Positions 1-7,491 of a DNA stretch of 27,818 nt are shown here, piece by piece (position 1 is the first letter of the stretch; each line of letters opens with the position of its first letter). The notes below the pieces were generated by a model. The model was not told the origin of the DNA and ran no database searches. It saw only the letters and a program-made list of their open reading frames with translations. The translations under genes and the position numbers were made by a program. Origin of the DNA: JBJFCE01 sp964437825. Lineage in GTDB: Bacteria; Bacillota; Clostridia; Lachnospirales; Lachnospiraceae. Location: the NCBI GenBank assembly GCA_964437825.1, contig CAYTIH010000035.1:1-27818 (forward strand), in the 5' to 3' direction.

Positions 1-55
1 ACTTAAAATCCTGCGGGACTAACCTCCCGTACCGGTTCGATTCCGGTCGCCGGCA
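1..55 (+). tRNA. tRNA-Leu (anticodon TAA), 3' portion
   Basis: The window opens inside a class II tRNA. The anticodon loop reads CTTAAAA (anticodon TAA). A long variable arm follows, with GCGGGA pairing to TCCCGT around an ACTAACC-like loop, then a T-arm with GGTTCGATTCC and an acceptor strand CGCCGGC ending in A at 55. The long variable arm and the TAA anticodon fit leucine. No CCA is encoded. The 5' half lies outside the window. Confidence 0.9.
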
Positions 56-68
56 TGATTTTTAGGAG

Positions 69-103
69 AGAGGAAACATTGATTCAGTGTTTCCTCTTTT
101 TTC
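69..103 (+). terminator. Rho-independent terminator of tRNA-Leu
   Basis: A perfect 10-bp stem (AGAGGAAACA at 69-78 with TGTTTCCTCT at 88-97), a 9-nt loop and a run of T follow the tRNA by 13 bases. This is a typical intrinsic terminator for the tRNA transcript. Confidence 0.9.
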
Positions 104-264
104 TATATATAGAATAGGCAATTACTAGCTATTTATAGATTTTACAAAATGAAACGGATTTTGCAGAACGTAACATATGTAGTTATTCTGGGAATTACGC
201 CGGTCTTAATGAAATGTTCGGGAAATACGTTTTCGCAATTCGGCCTGTCTGTAAAAAAAGGAGT

Positions 265-602
265 ATGATATATAAATTTTTTGATATGCTTTTTTGCGGG
301 GCTTGGTGCAGGACTTGGTGCAGGACTTGGAACAGGCTTTGCGGGAATGAGCGCAGCGGCGGCATGCCGCTGCTGATTTTGACAACTGTGTTGGGGTATG
401 AGCTGAAAGCCATTTTGCGATCGGAGGCGCACAGGATATCCCGATACTGATTTTTTGTGTGATATCTACGCTTTTGTGGGCACGAATAGCTGCCCGGTTT
501 GCGAATAAAGCAAGCGCCGGTACCTTGAACAGAGCAACAGGAGTAATTTTAGTGATTCTCGGCGGCGGGGCGATCGTATGTGTCAATTACTTGTTTAAAT
601 AG
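265..602 (+). pseudogene. Remnant of a TauE/SafE (TSUP) family anion permease
   Basis: Three frames in order give a recognisable but broken permease. At 296-373 a glycine-rich N-terminal segment (GLGTGFAGMSAAA) runs into a TGA. The next frame carries PLLILTTVLGYELKAI up to about 415. A third frame, 418-602, gives a C-terminal segment containing GGAQDIPIL and ARIAARFANK and ending at TAG 600-602. The order and content match the start and end of TSUP sulfite/sulfonate exporters (usually about 250 aa), with most of the middle deleted and at least two frameshifts. The ATG at 265 may be the old start, but a frameshift follows it. A 12-bp repeat (GGACTTGGTGCA type) lies in the glycine-rich segment. 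The family call rests on pattern recognition of short segments. That it is non-functional is clear from the stops. Confidence 0.6.
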
Positions 603-632
603 ATGAATTTTTGTATGGGCGTGACATCAGAA

Positions 633-658
633 TCTTGATATTCGGTCTTGATATTCGG
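633..658 (+). repeat. 13-bp exact tandem repeat upstream of degV
   Basis: The word TCTTGATATTCGG occurs twice head to tail (633-645 and 646-658). The pair is flanked by two copies of GGCGTGACA (618-626 and 657-665). It lies 14 bases upstream of the putative -35 box of the degV promoter. It may be a regulator site or replication slippage. Confidence 0.6.
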
Positions 659-671
659 CGTGACAGCACTC

Positions 672-700
672 TTGCGGTTATTTTGCAGATATTATATACT
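672..700 (+). promoter_or_regulatory. Putative sigma-A promoter of the degV gene
   Basis: A -35 box TTGCGG (672-677) is followed after exactly 17 bp by a -10 box TATACT (695-700), about 110 bases before the degV start codon. Confidence 0.55.
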
Positions 701-810
701 TGGAAAAGAAGTATGGATTGTGATGCAGAAAAATGAAACTATGGGAATTCTTATTCATGACGGAATCGAAGGCTGCAATGACTGATCACAAAACCAGAAA
801 GGAATAAGCT

Positions 811-1671
811 ATGGTGAAAATAATATCGGACAGCACCTGTGATTTATCCAAAGAGCTATTGGATCAATATGACGTATCCATACTGCCGCTGCATGTCCTG
901 CTTGGAGAGCAAGAGTATCTGGACGGCAGAGATATTACACCGGAGGAAATTTATCGCTGGTCGGATGAAACAAAAACGATACCGAAGACATCGGCGCCCT
1001 CTTTGGTGGAAGCCGTGAATTTATTAAAGCCTTTTGTTGACAAAGAAAAAGAGATTGTGTGTTTCTGCATTTCTGAAAGTATGTCGGCATCGGGAAATGT
1101 TATGCGTCTTGCAGCAGAAGAATTAAATGCGTCAGGGCAGATTTATGTGGTAAATTCCGAAAACCTTTCTACAGGAATCGGACTTCTGGTTATAGAAGCG
1201 GCAATTATGGCAAAAGACGGGGCGTCGGCGCAGAAAATTGTCAATCATATGGAAACGCTGAAACCGCTTGTGCGTGCAAGCTTTGTTGTGGATACGCTTG
1301 TATATCTCCACAGGGGAGGCAGATGCAGCGGACTTGCAGCCATGGCGGGAGGAGTTTTAAAGCTGCATCCCAGAATCTTGGTGGAAAACGGAAAGATGGT
1401 ACCCGGAAAAAAATATCGCGGGAAGCCGGAATCTGTGATTCTTTCTTATGTGAAGGATATGGAAGAAGAACTGAAAAGAGCAAAGCCGGACCGTATCTTT
1501 ATTACCCATTCGGGATGTGAGCAGGAAGTCGTACAGTCCGTGCGTGCGTATCTGGAGAGCTTTGGACTTTTTGACGAGATTTTGGAGACGAGAGCAGGCG
1601 GTGTCATTTCCTGTCATTGCGGACCGGGTACGCTGGGAGTCTTATTCCTTGCATCCGAGGGGACAAACTGA
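811..1671 (+). CDS. DegV family fatty-acid-binding protein
   Basis: DegV-fold proteins bind a single fatty acid. In Firmicutes, the FakB paralogues present exogenous fatty acids to the kinase FakA for phosphorylation. The 286-aa product has the usual family length. It shows the N-terminal DSTCDL motif (residues 7-12), the KTSAPS lipid-contacting loop (59-64), SESMSAS (88-94), and a C-terminal H-GPG-G segment (CHCGPGTLGVLF). The start is supported by an AGAAAGGAATAAG ribosome site. No fakA gene is in the window, so whether this is a true FakB or another DegV paralogue cannot be decided. It appears to be transcribed alone from the promoter at 672-700. No clear terminator separates it from the next gene. 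Confidence 0.9.
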   Translation: MVKIISDSTCDLSKELLDQYDVSILPLHVLLGEQEYLDGRDITPEEIYRWSDETKTIPKTSAPSLVEAVNLLKPFVDKEKEIVCFCISESMSASGNVMRLAAEELNASGQIYVVNSENLSTGIGLLVIEAAIMAKDGASAQKIVNHMETLKPLVRASFVVDTLVYLHRGGRCSGLAAMAGGVLKLHPRILVENGKMVPGKKYRGKPESVILSYVKDMEEELKRAKPDRIFITHSGCEQEVVQSVRAYLESFGLFDEILETRAGGVISCHCGPGTLGVLFLASEGTN

Positions 1672-1781
1672 CAATTGTACTGTTTAAGATATCTGCAAAT
1701 AAATATGCGAATGAAAAATAATTATAATTTATGAAATTCAAATGATATGCAAATAATATTTCAATTATTAAGGGGGTCAAA

Positions 1782-2699
1782 ATGAACACAGCATTTGAAG
1801 AACATGGTACATTATCGGTAAAGGGAACGCAGCTTTGCGACGCGGCCGGAAAGCCCTTCCAGCTAAAGGGTCCGAGCACACTGGGAATCGTCTGGTATCC
1901 GCAGTATATTAACAAAGCGGCCTTTGAAACGATCAAAGGATGGGGAGGAAATTTGATCCGTCTTGCAATGTATACAATGGAAGATGACGGATTTCTTGCA
2001 GGCGGAGATCAGGAATATCAGAAAGGGTTGATCGATACCGGAGTCAAAGCAGCTGCGGAGCTTGGTATGTATGTGATTATTGACTGGCATATTTTAAGCG
2101 ACGGCAATCCTCAGACGCATAAGGAGGAAGCAAAGGCTTTCTTTACCGAGATGACGGAGAAATATGCAGGCTATGGAAATGTGCTTTATGAGATATGCAA
2201 CGAGCCAAACGGCGAGGGGGTGGACTGGCAGACGGTCAAGGCTTATGCGGAGGAAATCATTCCTATTATCAGAAAAAATGCGCCTGAAGCTGTTATCATC
2301 ATTGGCACGCCGAACTGGTCTCAGGATGTGGATCATGCTGCGGATCATCCGATCGAGGGAAAGAACCTGATGTATGCTGTGCATTACTATGCTGCAACGC
2401 ATAAGCAGTATTTGAGGGACAAGGTTTCGTATGCGTTGGATAAGGGCCTGCCGGTATTTATCAGTGAATACAGTAATTGTGACGCTTCCGGTAACGGCGA
2501 TATTGATGAAGAAGAAGCAATGCTTTGGGCGAAGTTTGCAGATGATAAGCTTCTCAGTTATGCGCAGTGGAATCTGGCAAACCGTGATGAAAGCTCATCC
2601 ATGATTAAGGTAGAATGTGAAAAAACAGCAGCTTGGGAGGATGAGGATCTGACAGAAACAGGACGTTGGATGAAAAAGCGTCTGTTAGGAGAAATTTAG
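1782..2699 (+). CDS. Glycoside hydrolase family 5 endoglucanase-like enzyme, cytosolic
   Basis: This is a retaining beta-glycanase of family 5 (probably the GH5_2 type), acting on beta-1,4-glucans or shorter cello-oligosaccharides. The 305-aa protein is essentially one (beta/alpha)8 catalytic domain. Conserved RLAMY (residues 60-64) and DWHILSDG (101-108) segments are present. The acid/base Glu is in the ICNEP motif (E141), HYYAATH lies around 201-207, and the nucleophile Glu is in FISEYS (E229). No signal peptide, carbohydrate-binding module, dockerin or linker is visible, unlike most secreted cellulases, so it probably works inside the cell. The start has a strong AAGGGGG ribosome site. It may act with the cellobiose phosphorylase module at 12.4-20 kb. 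That link is an inference. Confidence 0.88.
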   Translation: MNTAFEEHGTLSVKGTQLCDAAGKPFQLKGPSTLGIVWYPQYINKAAFETIKGWGGNLIRLAMYTMEDDGFLAGGDQEYQKGLIDTGVKAAAELGMYVIIDWHILSDGNPQTHKEEAKAFFTEMTEKYAGYGNVLYEICNEPNGEGVDWQTVKAYAEEIIPIIRKNAPEAVIIIGTPNWSQDVDHAADHPIEGKNLMYAVHYYAATHKQYLRDKVSYALDKGLPVFISEYSNCDASGNGDIDEEEAMLWAKFADDKLLSYAQWNLANRDESSSMIKVECEKTAAWEDEDLTETGRWMKKRLLGEI

Positions 2700-2728
2700 A
2701 AATCTGATATCCGACTTTCATCGGCCCA

Positions 2729-2778
2729 AAAGCCGTGTTACAGTTCATGACATATGAACCGTGACACGGCTTTTTTTA
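2729..2778 (+). terminator. Rho-independent terminator after the GH5 gene
   Basis: An extended imperfect hairpin has outer arms AGCCGTGT (2731-2738) and ACACGGCT (2764-2771) and inner arms GTTCAT/ATGAAC. Seven T follow. Confidence 0.88.
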
Positions 2779-2782
2779 ATTT

Positions 2783-2850
2783 ATAGGCAATTGCGAAACT
2801 TATCAAAGCATTGCGCTAATTGTGCAAATTGTAGAAACATAAGCAGACCC
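2783..2850. repeat. Partial copy of a dispersed intergenic repeat
   Basis: The 18-bp word ATAGGCAATTGCGAAACT (2783-2800) recurs in inverted orientation at 8861-8878. The following bases share further short blocks with that copy (AATTG-GCAAAT, then AGAAACA and GCAGAC-C). This looks like a truncated copy of the longer element at 8.7-8.9 kb. It lies between the GH5 terminator and the polyamine operon promoter. Confidence 0.5.
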
Positions 2851-2855
2851 TTTTG

Positions 2856-2885
2856 AAGAAGGCAGACTCAGCAGTCTGCCTTCTT
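2856..2885. other. Perfect 13-bp hairpin without a T-tract
   Basis: AAGAAGGCAGACT (2856-2868) and its complement (2873-2885) flank a 4-base loop CAGC. No T-run follows on either strand, so it is not a standard intrinsic terminator. It sits 67 bp upstream of the polyamine operon -35 box and could be a protein-binding palindrome or a repeat remnant. Confidence 0.5.
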
Positions 2886-2898
2886 AACACTATTGATT

Positions 2899-2950
2899 AT
2901 TTTTTATTTATATAGAAAAGAGATATTTTTTATTTATATAGAAAAGAGAT
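2899..2950 (+). repeat. 26-bp exact tandem duplication upstream of the polyamine operon promoter
   Basis: Positions 2899-2924 and 2925-2950 are identical 26-bp AT-rich units, each containing ATTTATATAGAAAAGAGAT. The second copy ends one base before the -35 box. It occupies the place of an UP element, so the duplication could double an AT-rich RNA polymerase contact. Confidence 0.85.
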
Positions 2951-2951
2951 A

Positions 2952-2979
2952 TTGACATATGCGTATGATGAGGTATACT
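2952..2979 (+). promoter_or_regulatory. Sigma-A promoter of the polyamine operon
   Basis: A -35 box TTGACA (2952-2957) and a -10 box TATACT (2974-2979) are separated by 16 bp. The predicted start is near 2986, giving a leader of about 150 bases before the regulator gene. Confidence 0.8.
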
Positions 2980-2989
2980 AGAGCTTGCG

Positions 2990-3008
2990 AGTTTAGTTTC
3001 ACTAAACT
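2990..3008. promoter_or_regulatory. Putative operator at the polyamine operon start site
   Basis: A perfect inverted repeat AGTTTAGT-TTC-ACTAAACT (8-bp arms) begins a few bases after the predicted transcription start. A third half-site-like word, GAGTTTAAC, lies at 3011-3019. Placed here, it would block transcription when bound. The obvious candidate binder is the XRE-cupin regulator encoded first in the operon (inference). Confidence 0.65.
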
Positions 3009-3038
3009 TTGAGTTTAACTTTACAAAGGATAGTATAA

Positions 3039-3062
3039 ATGAACTTTTGGTTTACTATGTAG
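3039..3062 (+). CDS. Possible 7-codon leader peptide (MNFWFTM)
   Basis: Inside the leader of the polyamine operon an ATG at 3039 opens a 7-codon frame ending at TAG 3060-3062. It is preceded by a good AAAGGA ribosome site at 3025-3030 with 8-base spacing. The peptide is aromatic-rich (F, W, F). It may be a regulatory upstream ORF or a coincidence. No alternative terminator or antiterminator pair was recognised downstream. Confidence 0.35.
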   Translation: MNFWFTM

Positions 3063-3134
3063 TGAAAGACAGTCAGGTACTGTGCCGGAAAAAGCTTTCG
3101 GTGAGTGTGGAAACAGGAAGAAAAGAGGGATTTT

Positions 3135-3668
3135 GTGCAGATCGGGAATAAGATTAAGGAACTGAGAATGCTGAAAGGATTGACGCAGGAGGAACTGGCG
3201 GACCGAGCGGAGCTTTCCAAGGGATTTATTTCGCAGGTGGAAAGGGATCTGACCTCGCCGTCCATTGCGACATTAATTGATATCCTGCAATGTCTTGGAA
3301 CGGATTTAAAGAGTTTTTTTAATGATTCCGAGGATGATCAGGTGGTATTTCACAAATCGGATTATTTTGAAAAGGAAGATAACGAATTAGGAAATAAAAT
3401 TGAATGGATCATTCCTAATGCACAGAAAAATATGATGGAACCGATTCTGTTAACGTTAGAGCCGGGAGGAAGCACTTATCCGGATAATCCGCATGAAGGA
3501 GAGGAATTCGGCTATGTGCTGAGCGGAACGGTTTCTGTGGTAATCGGCAGTAAGGTATTTAAGGCACAGAAGGGAGAATCCTTTTATTTCGTACCGAAGT
3601 ACAAGCATCATTTGGAGTCAAAGAAGGGCGCCGTGATCGTTTGGGTAAGCGCACCGCCGAGCTTTTAA
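3135..3668 (+). CDS. XRE-family regulator with C-terminal cupin domain (PuuR-like)
   Basis: This is a transcription regulator of the HTH-cupin class (PuuR type), which in many bacteria controls polyamine transport or breakdown. Residues 1-60 form an XRE helix-turn-helix (LTQEELADRAELS with FISQVERD). Residues about 105-175 form a small cupin domain with HEGEEFGYVLSG and the second motif GESFYFVPKYKHH. The GTG at 3135 is preferred because GAGGGA lies 4-5 bases upstream and the protein then begins at the conserved IGNKIKELR. A longer frame from GTG 3105 is possible. It is the first gene of the pot operon, 23 bases before potA, which suggests autoregulation and response to a small ligand, probably a polyamine. 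The palindrome at 2990-3008 is its likely site. Confidence 0.9.
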   Translation: MQIGNKIKELRMLKGLTQEELADRAELSKGFISQVERDLTSPSIATLIDILQCLGTDLKSFFNDSEDDQVVFHKSDYFEKEDNELGNKIEWIIPNAQKNMMEPILLTLEPGGSTYPDNPHEGEEFGYVLSGTVSVVIGSKVFKAQKGESFYFVPKYKHHLESKKGAVIVWVSAPPSF

Positions 3669-3691
3669 TATTCTATAAGGAGAAATGTGAT

Positions 3692-4744
3692 ATGGGAAAC
3701 ACGGGAAACTGTATTATTGAACTGAAAGGCATTACGAAAAATTTTGATGACCAGCAGGTCCTCCGCGGCATTGATTTGAATATTTATGAGAATGAATTCC
3801 TGACACTGCTCGGACCGAGCGGATGCGGAAAGACTACGATTCTGCGCATTATTGCAGGCTTTGAGGAACCCAGTAAGGGAGAACTATTATTTAACGGGAT
3901 TGATATTGCCAAGGTGCCGCCTTATAAAAGAGAAATTAATACGGTATTCCAGAAATATGCATTGTTTCCGTTTCTGAATGTCCATGATAATGTTGCGTTC
4001 GGACTGAATATCAAAAAAGTGGACAAATCCATTATTGACCATAAGGTTGCAAAAATGCTCAAGCTGGTTGGGCTGGAGGGCTTTGAAAAAAGAGATGTCA
4101 CTCTGCTTTCAGGCGGTCAGCAGCAGCGTGTTGCAATTGCAAGGGCGCTTGTGAATGAGCCGAAGGTGCTGCTATTGGATGAACCGCTTGGCGCTTTGGA
4201 TGCAAAGCTGCGTAAAGAGATGCAGAGCGAGTTAAAAAAGATACAGAAGGAAGTAGGAATTACCTTTATTTTCGTGACGCATGATCAGGAGGAAGCGCTT
4301 TCCATGTCGGATACCGTTGTCGTCATGAATGACGGCAAAATTCAGCAGATCGGCACTCCGGTGGATATCTATAACGAACCGGAAAATCGTTTTGTAGCTG
4401 ATTTCATCGGCGAGTCCAATATTATCGAAGGAAACATGCTGCGTGACTGCCTTGTAAAGTTCGACGGTTATGAATTTGAGTGCGTGGATAAGGGCTTTAA
4501 AGAAAACGAAGAGGTAGAAGTGGTTCTGCGTCCCGAGGATATAGAAATCGTAAAGCCGGAAAAGGCAAAATTAACCGGAGTGATTAAGAGTATTGTATTT
4601 ATGGGCGTCCATTATGAGATCATTGTTGAAACGAAGCTGCGGGAATACAAGATTCATACGACGGACATCCATGAGGTTGGGAAAAAAGTGGGTATGGTTC
4701 TGGATAAAGAGGATATCCACGTAATGTACAAGATGGAATACTAG
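3692..4744 (+). CDS. potA: Spermidine/putrescine ABC transporter ATP-binding protein
   Basis: This is the ATPase subunit of a polyamine importer and works as a dimer on the cytoplasmic side of the PotB-PotC permease. The 350-aa protein has Walker A GPSGCGKT (41-48), a Q-loop FQKYALFP, the signature LSGGQQQR (139-146), Walker B LLLDEP (160-165) and the H-loop THDQEE (H197). A C-terminal TOBE-type regulatory region includes VLRPEDIEI. The ATG at 3692 is chosen over an upstream frame because AAGGAG (3678-3683) precedes it at normal spacing. The permease gene follows after 9 bases. The substrate class rests on the complete potABCD gene order and the PotD relative downstream. Confidence 0.95.
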   Translation: MGNTGNCIIELKGITKNFDDQQVLRGIDLNIYENEFLTLLGPSGCGKTTILRIIAGFEEPSKGELLFNGIDIAKVPPYKREINTVFQKYALFPFLNVHDNVAFGLNIKKVDKSIIDHKVAKMLKLVGLEGFEKRDVTLLSGGQQQRVAIARALVNEPKVLLLDEPLGALDAKLRKEMQSELKKIQKEVGITFIFVTHDQEEALSMSDTVVVMNDGKIQQIGTPVDIYNEPENRFVADFIGESNIIEGNMLRDCLVKFDGYEFECVDKGFKENEEVEVVLRPEDIEIVKPEKAKLTGVIKSIVFMGVHYEIIVETKLREYKIHTTDIHEVGKKVGMVLDKEDIHVMYKMEY

Positions 4745-4753
4745 GAGGGGAGT

Positions 4754-5590
4754 ATGAAGCATTTTAAAAATCTGGTAAGGCCTTATATCATATGGTCCTT
4801 TTTACTGATTGTCATACCGCTCTTATTGATTGTACTGTATTCTGTTACAACGAGCGGCAATTCCTTATTAAACATTCAGTTTTCATTGAGTAATTTCAAA
4901 AAAATCGCAGAGCCGATTTACGTTCAGGTATTTATCCGTTCCTTTAAACTGGGAGTGATAACGACTGTAGTGTGCCTGATTATGGGATATATTCTGGCGT
5001 ATATGATTTCTAAATTCAGTGAAAAGGTACAGAATATTCTGATTTTGTTTGTTACGATTCCGATGTGGATCAATACACTGCTGCGCACCTATGCATGGAT
5101 CAGTATTTTGTCGGATAACGGAATCGTCAATTCCTTTTTGCGCATACTGGGAATTAGCCCGATTTCCATGATGTATACGGATTTTTCCGTGATCGTGGGT
5201 CTGGTGTGTGATTTGCTGCCTTTTATGGTAATTCCGATTCATACTTCACTTGCCAAAATGGACAAATCCCTGATAGAGGCGGCCTATGATCTGGGTGCAC
5301 ACAAATGGCAGACCTTTTGGAAGGTTACGTTTAAGCTGTCCATTCCGGGTGTGGTGAATGGGTTGACGATGGTATTCCTGCTGTCTATTTCGACTTTCGT
5401 AATACCTAAGCTTTTGGGCGGCGGGCAGTATGTATTAATCGGAAACCTGATTGAAAGTCAGTTCATCTCTGTCGGTGATTGGAATTTTGGAAGCGCCATT
5501 TCGCTGATTCTGGCGGCAGCAATCCTGATTATGATCAGGGTAACCAAGAAGATGGAGAAGATGGAGAAGATGGAAGGAGGAGAAGGATGA
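4754..5590 (+). CDS. potB: Spermidine/putrescine ABC transporter permease PotB
   Basis: This is one of the two membrane subunits of the polyamine importer. The 278-aa protein has about six hydrophobic segments and the EAA loop that contacts the ATPase (EAAYDLGAHKWQTF, from residue 175). It begins after an AGGAGGGG ribosome site. Its last residues, KKMEKMEKMEGGEG, come from three perfect 9-bp tandem repeats (GAAGATGGA, 5548-5574), an unusual charged tail. The stop codon overlaps the potC start as ATGA (5587-5590), so the two are probably translationally coupled. The tail repeats also supply the potC ribosome site (GGAAGGAGGAG). Confidence 0.94.
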   Translation: MKHFKNLVRPYIIWSFLLIVIPLLLIVLYSVTTSGNSLLNIQFSLSNFKKIAEPIYVQVFIRSFKLGVITTVVCLIMGYILAYMISKFSEKVQNILILFVTIPMWINTLLRTYAWISILSDNGIVNSFLRILGISPISMMYTDFSVIVGLVCDLLPFMVIPIHTSLAKMDKSLIEAAYDLGAHKWQTFWKVTFKLSIPGVVNGLTMVFLLSISTFVIPKLLGGGQYVLIGNLIESQFISVGDWNFGSAISLILAAAILIMIRVTKKMEKMEKMEGGEG

Positions 5591-6408
5591 AACGCAGGAG
5601 AAAAATATGTTCCGTTATTTATATTATTTTCTGTTTCCTGTTTTTCTACGTACCGATACTTGTGACAATGGTATTTTCCTTTAATTCCTCCAAGTCACTG
5701 ACTCATTTTACCGGATTTTCTCTTCGATGGTACGAAGAACTGCTGGCTGATAGCGAGATCATGAGCGCTGTATATGTATCCGTCAGCATTGCCGCACTTG
5801 CGACACTGATTTCCACGGTACTGGGAACGTTGACGGCGATTGGACTTTCCAAAAGCCGAAAGGTATTGAAGGAATGGCTTTTAAACGTGAATAATATGCC
5901 GATCATGAATCCGGATATTGTAACGGCAATCGGGCTGATGATCCTGTTTTCATCCATGAAGATTGAGAAGGGGTATATCACAATGCTGCTTGCACATGTG
6001 GTATTCTGCACACCTTATGTGATTACCAGTGTATATCCCAAAGTCAGACAGCTGGATGACAGTCTGGCCAATGCGGCAATGGACTTGGGAGCAAGTCCGT
6101 TCCAGACTTTGACAAAGGTCATTATCCCATGTATCAAGCCGGGAATCTATGCGGGAGTTTTACTTGCGTTTACAATGTCCTTTGATGATTTCGTGATTTC
6201 TTATTTTGTAACCGGCAACGGAGTTCAAAATATTTCTATTATCGTTTATAACATGACTAAGCGGACGAATCCTACTATTAATGCGTTATCGACGATCGTA
6301 ATTGTGGTAATTCTGATTGCACTTCTGCTTGGAAATGCAGTTCCGCTTATTTTTGGGAAAAAACGCGGCAAAAGCAGGCGTATAGGAACAGGCAAAGGAG
6401 AAATATAA
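5587..6408 (+). CDS. potC: Spermidine/putrescine ABC transporter permease PotC
   Basis: This is the second membrane subunit of the polyamine importer. The 273-aa protein begins with a basic stretch (KRRRK) and a first membrane helix. It has about six helices in all, an EAA loop (NAAMDLGASPFQTL, 162-175) and the conserved FDDFVISYF segment of PotC proteins. The start at 5587 overlaps the potB stop and follows GGAAGGAGGAGAAGG. A longer frame reaching back to 5479 inside potB is ignored because it lacks a ribosome site. The gene ends directly before potD. Confidence 0.94.
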   Translation: MKRRRKICSVIYIIFCFLFFYVPILVTMVFSFNSSKSLTHFTGFSLRWYEELLADSEIMSAVYVSVSIAALATLISTVLGTLTAIGLSKSRKVLKEWLLNVNNMPIMNPDIVTAIGLMILFSSMKIEKGYITMLLAHVVFCTPYVITSVYPKVRQLDDSLANAAMDLGASPFQTLTKVIIPCIKPGIYAGVLLAFTMSFDDFVISYFVTGNGVQNISIIVYNMTKRTNPTINALSTIVIVVILIALLLGNAVPLIFGKKRGKSRRIGTGKGEI

Positions 6409-7464
6409 ATGAAAAAATTAAGGAAAGCAGCACTTGCAATGACAATGATTCTGGCAGCCGGAATGATGACGGGCTGCGGGGGCGGTGATAAGAGGACGTT
6501 AAAGGTTTACAATGCCGGAGAATATATTGACAAGAGTCTGATTAATCAATTTGAAAAAGAATATGATTGCAGAATCATTTATGAAACCTTTGATTCCAAT
6601 GAGTCCATGTATACAAAGCTGATGAGCGGGGAAGAGTATGATGTGCTGATCCCGTCCGATTATATGATCGAGCGTTTGATAAAGGAAGATTATCTGCAGC
6701 CGATTGACTGGAGCCGGATTACCAATTCCGGAAACCTGATGGATGTCGTGATGGAAAATGCGGCTTATGATCCGGAGCACACCTATACGGTTCCTTATTT
6801 CTGGGGAACCGTGGGTATCATTTATGATACGACCGTGGTTGATGAGGCTGATCTTTCCGACGGTTGGAACCTTTTGAAAAATACAAAGTATTCCGGGAAT
6901 ATTTATATGTATGATTCCGAAAGGGATTCCTTTATGGTGGCGTTAAAAGCGCTTGGGTATTCCATGAACACTACGGATATGGCGCAGATTGAGGAAGCTT
7001 ATGACTGGCTGGTGGAACAGCGAGATACGATGAATCCCGTTTATGTCGGTGATGATGTGATTGACAATATGATTTCCGGAAATAAAGCAATGGCTGTTGT
7101 ATATTCCGGTGATGCCGCATATATGATAACGGAAAATGAAAATTTGAACTACTTTACGCCTCAGGAGGGTACGAATATCTGGTATGACTGTATGGTAATT
7201 ACCAAGAACTGTACGGAAACGGAGCTGGCTCATCAGTTTATTAATTTCATGCTGGATAACGAAAATGCGCTTGCCAATTCCGAGGAGGTCGGCTATACCT
7301 CGCCGGTACAGAGTGCCTTTGATGAAATGAAGGAAACAACCTATGCGGGCGTGGATGCCTATATTCCGCGGTCGGACAATGAAAATGATGAGGTATTCGG
7401 ATATCAGGAAGCGGATATTAAGAAATATTTTGCTGACCTGTGGACGAAGGTAAAGGCTTATTAG
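6409..7464 (+). CDS. potD: Spermidine/putrescine-binding lipoprotein PotD
   Basis: This is the extracytoplasmic polyamine-binding component, anchored to the membrane by lipid. The 351-aa product has a signal peptide with lipobox MTGC (C23), followed by the typical PotD opening LKVYNAGEYID. Conserved segments include the YDVLIPSDYMIERL region, the VPYFWGTVGIIYD aromatic pocket segment and WDLL-like WNLL. Its start directly abuts the potC stop and follows AAAGGAG. Together with potA, potB and potC it makes a complete importer. Which polyamine is preferred cannot be read from the sequence. Confidence 0.94.
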   Translation: MKKLRKAALAMTMILAAGMMTGCGGGDKRTLKVYNAGEYIDKSLINQFEKEYDCRIIYETFDSNESMYTKLMSGEEYDVLIPSDYMIERLIKEDYLQPIDWSRITNSGNLMDVVMENAAYDPEHTYTVPYFWGTVGIIYDTTVVDEADLSDGWNLLKNTKYSGNIYMYDSERDSFMVALKALGYSMNTTDMAQIEEAYDWLVEQRDTMNPVYVGDDVIDNMISGNKAMAVVYSGDAAYMITENENLNYFTPQEGTNIWYDCMVITKNCTETELAHQFINFMLDNENALANSEEVGYTSPVQSAFDEMKETTYAGVDAYIPRSDNENDEVFGYQEADIKKYFADLWTKVKAY

Positions 7465-7491
7465 AATAGCGGTTGGAAGGAGGAGGAGAAG

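Noticed and set aside
149..268. A 39-codon plus-strand frame starting at ATG 149
   Set aside because: It has no clear ribosome site and lies between the tRNA terminator and the permease remnant. It may be chance or part of the decayed region.
142..432. Minus-strand frames of up to 96-126 codons over the permease remnant
   Set aside because: Their proline/serine-rich text comes from the complement of the glycine-rich permease repeats, and they lack ribosome sites.
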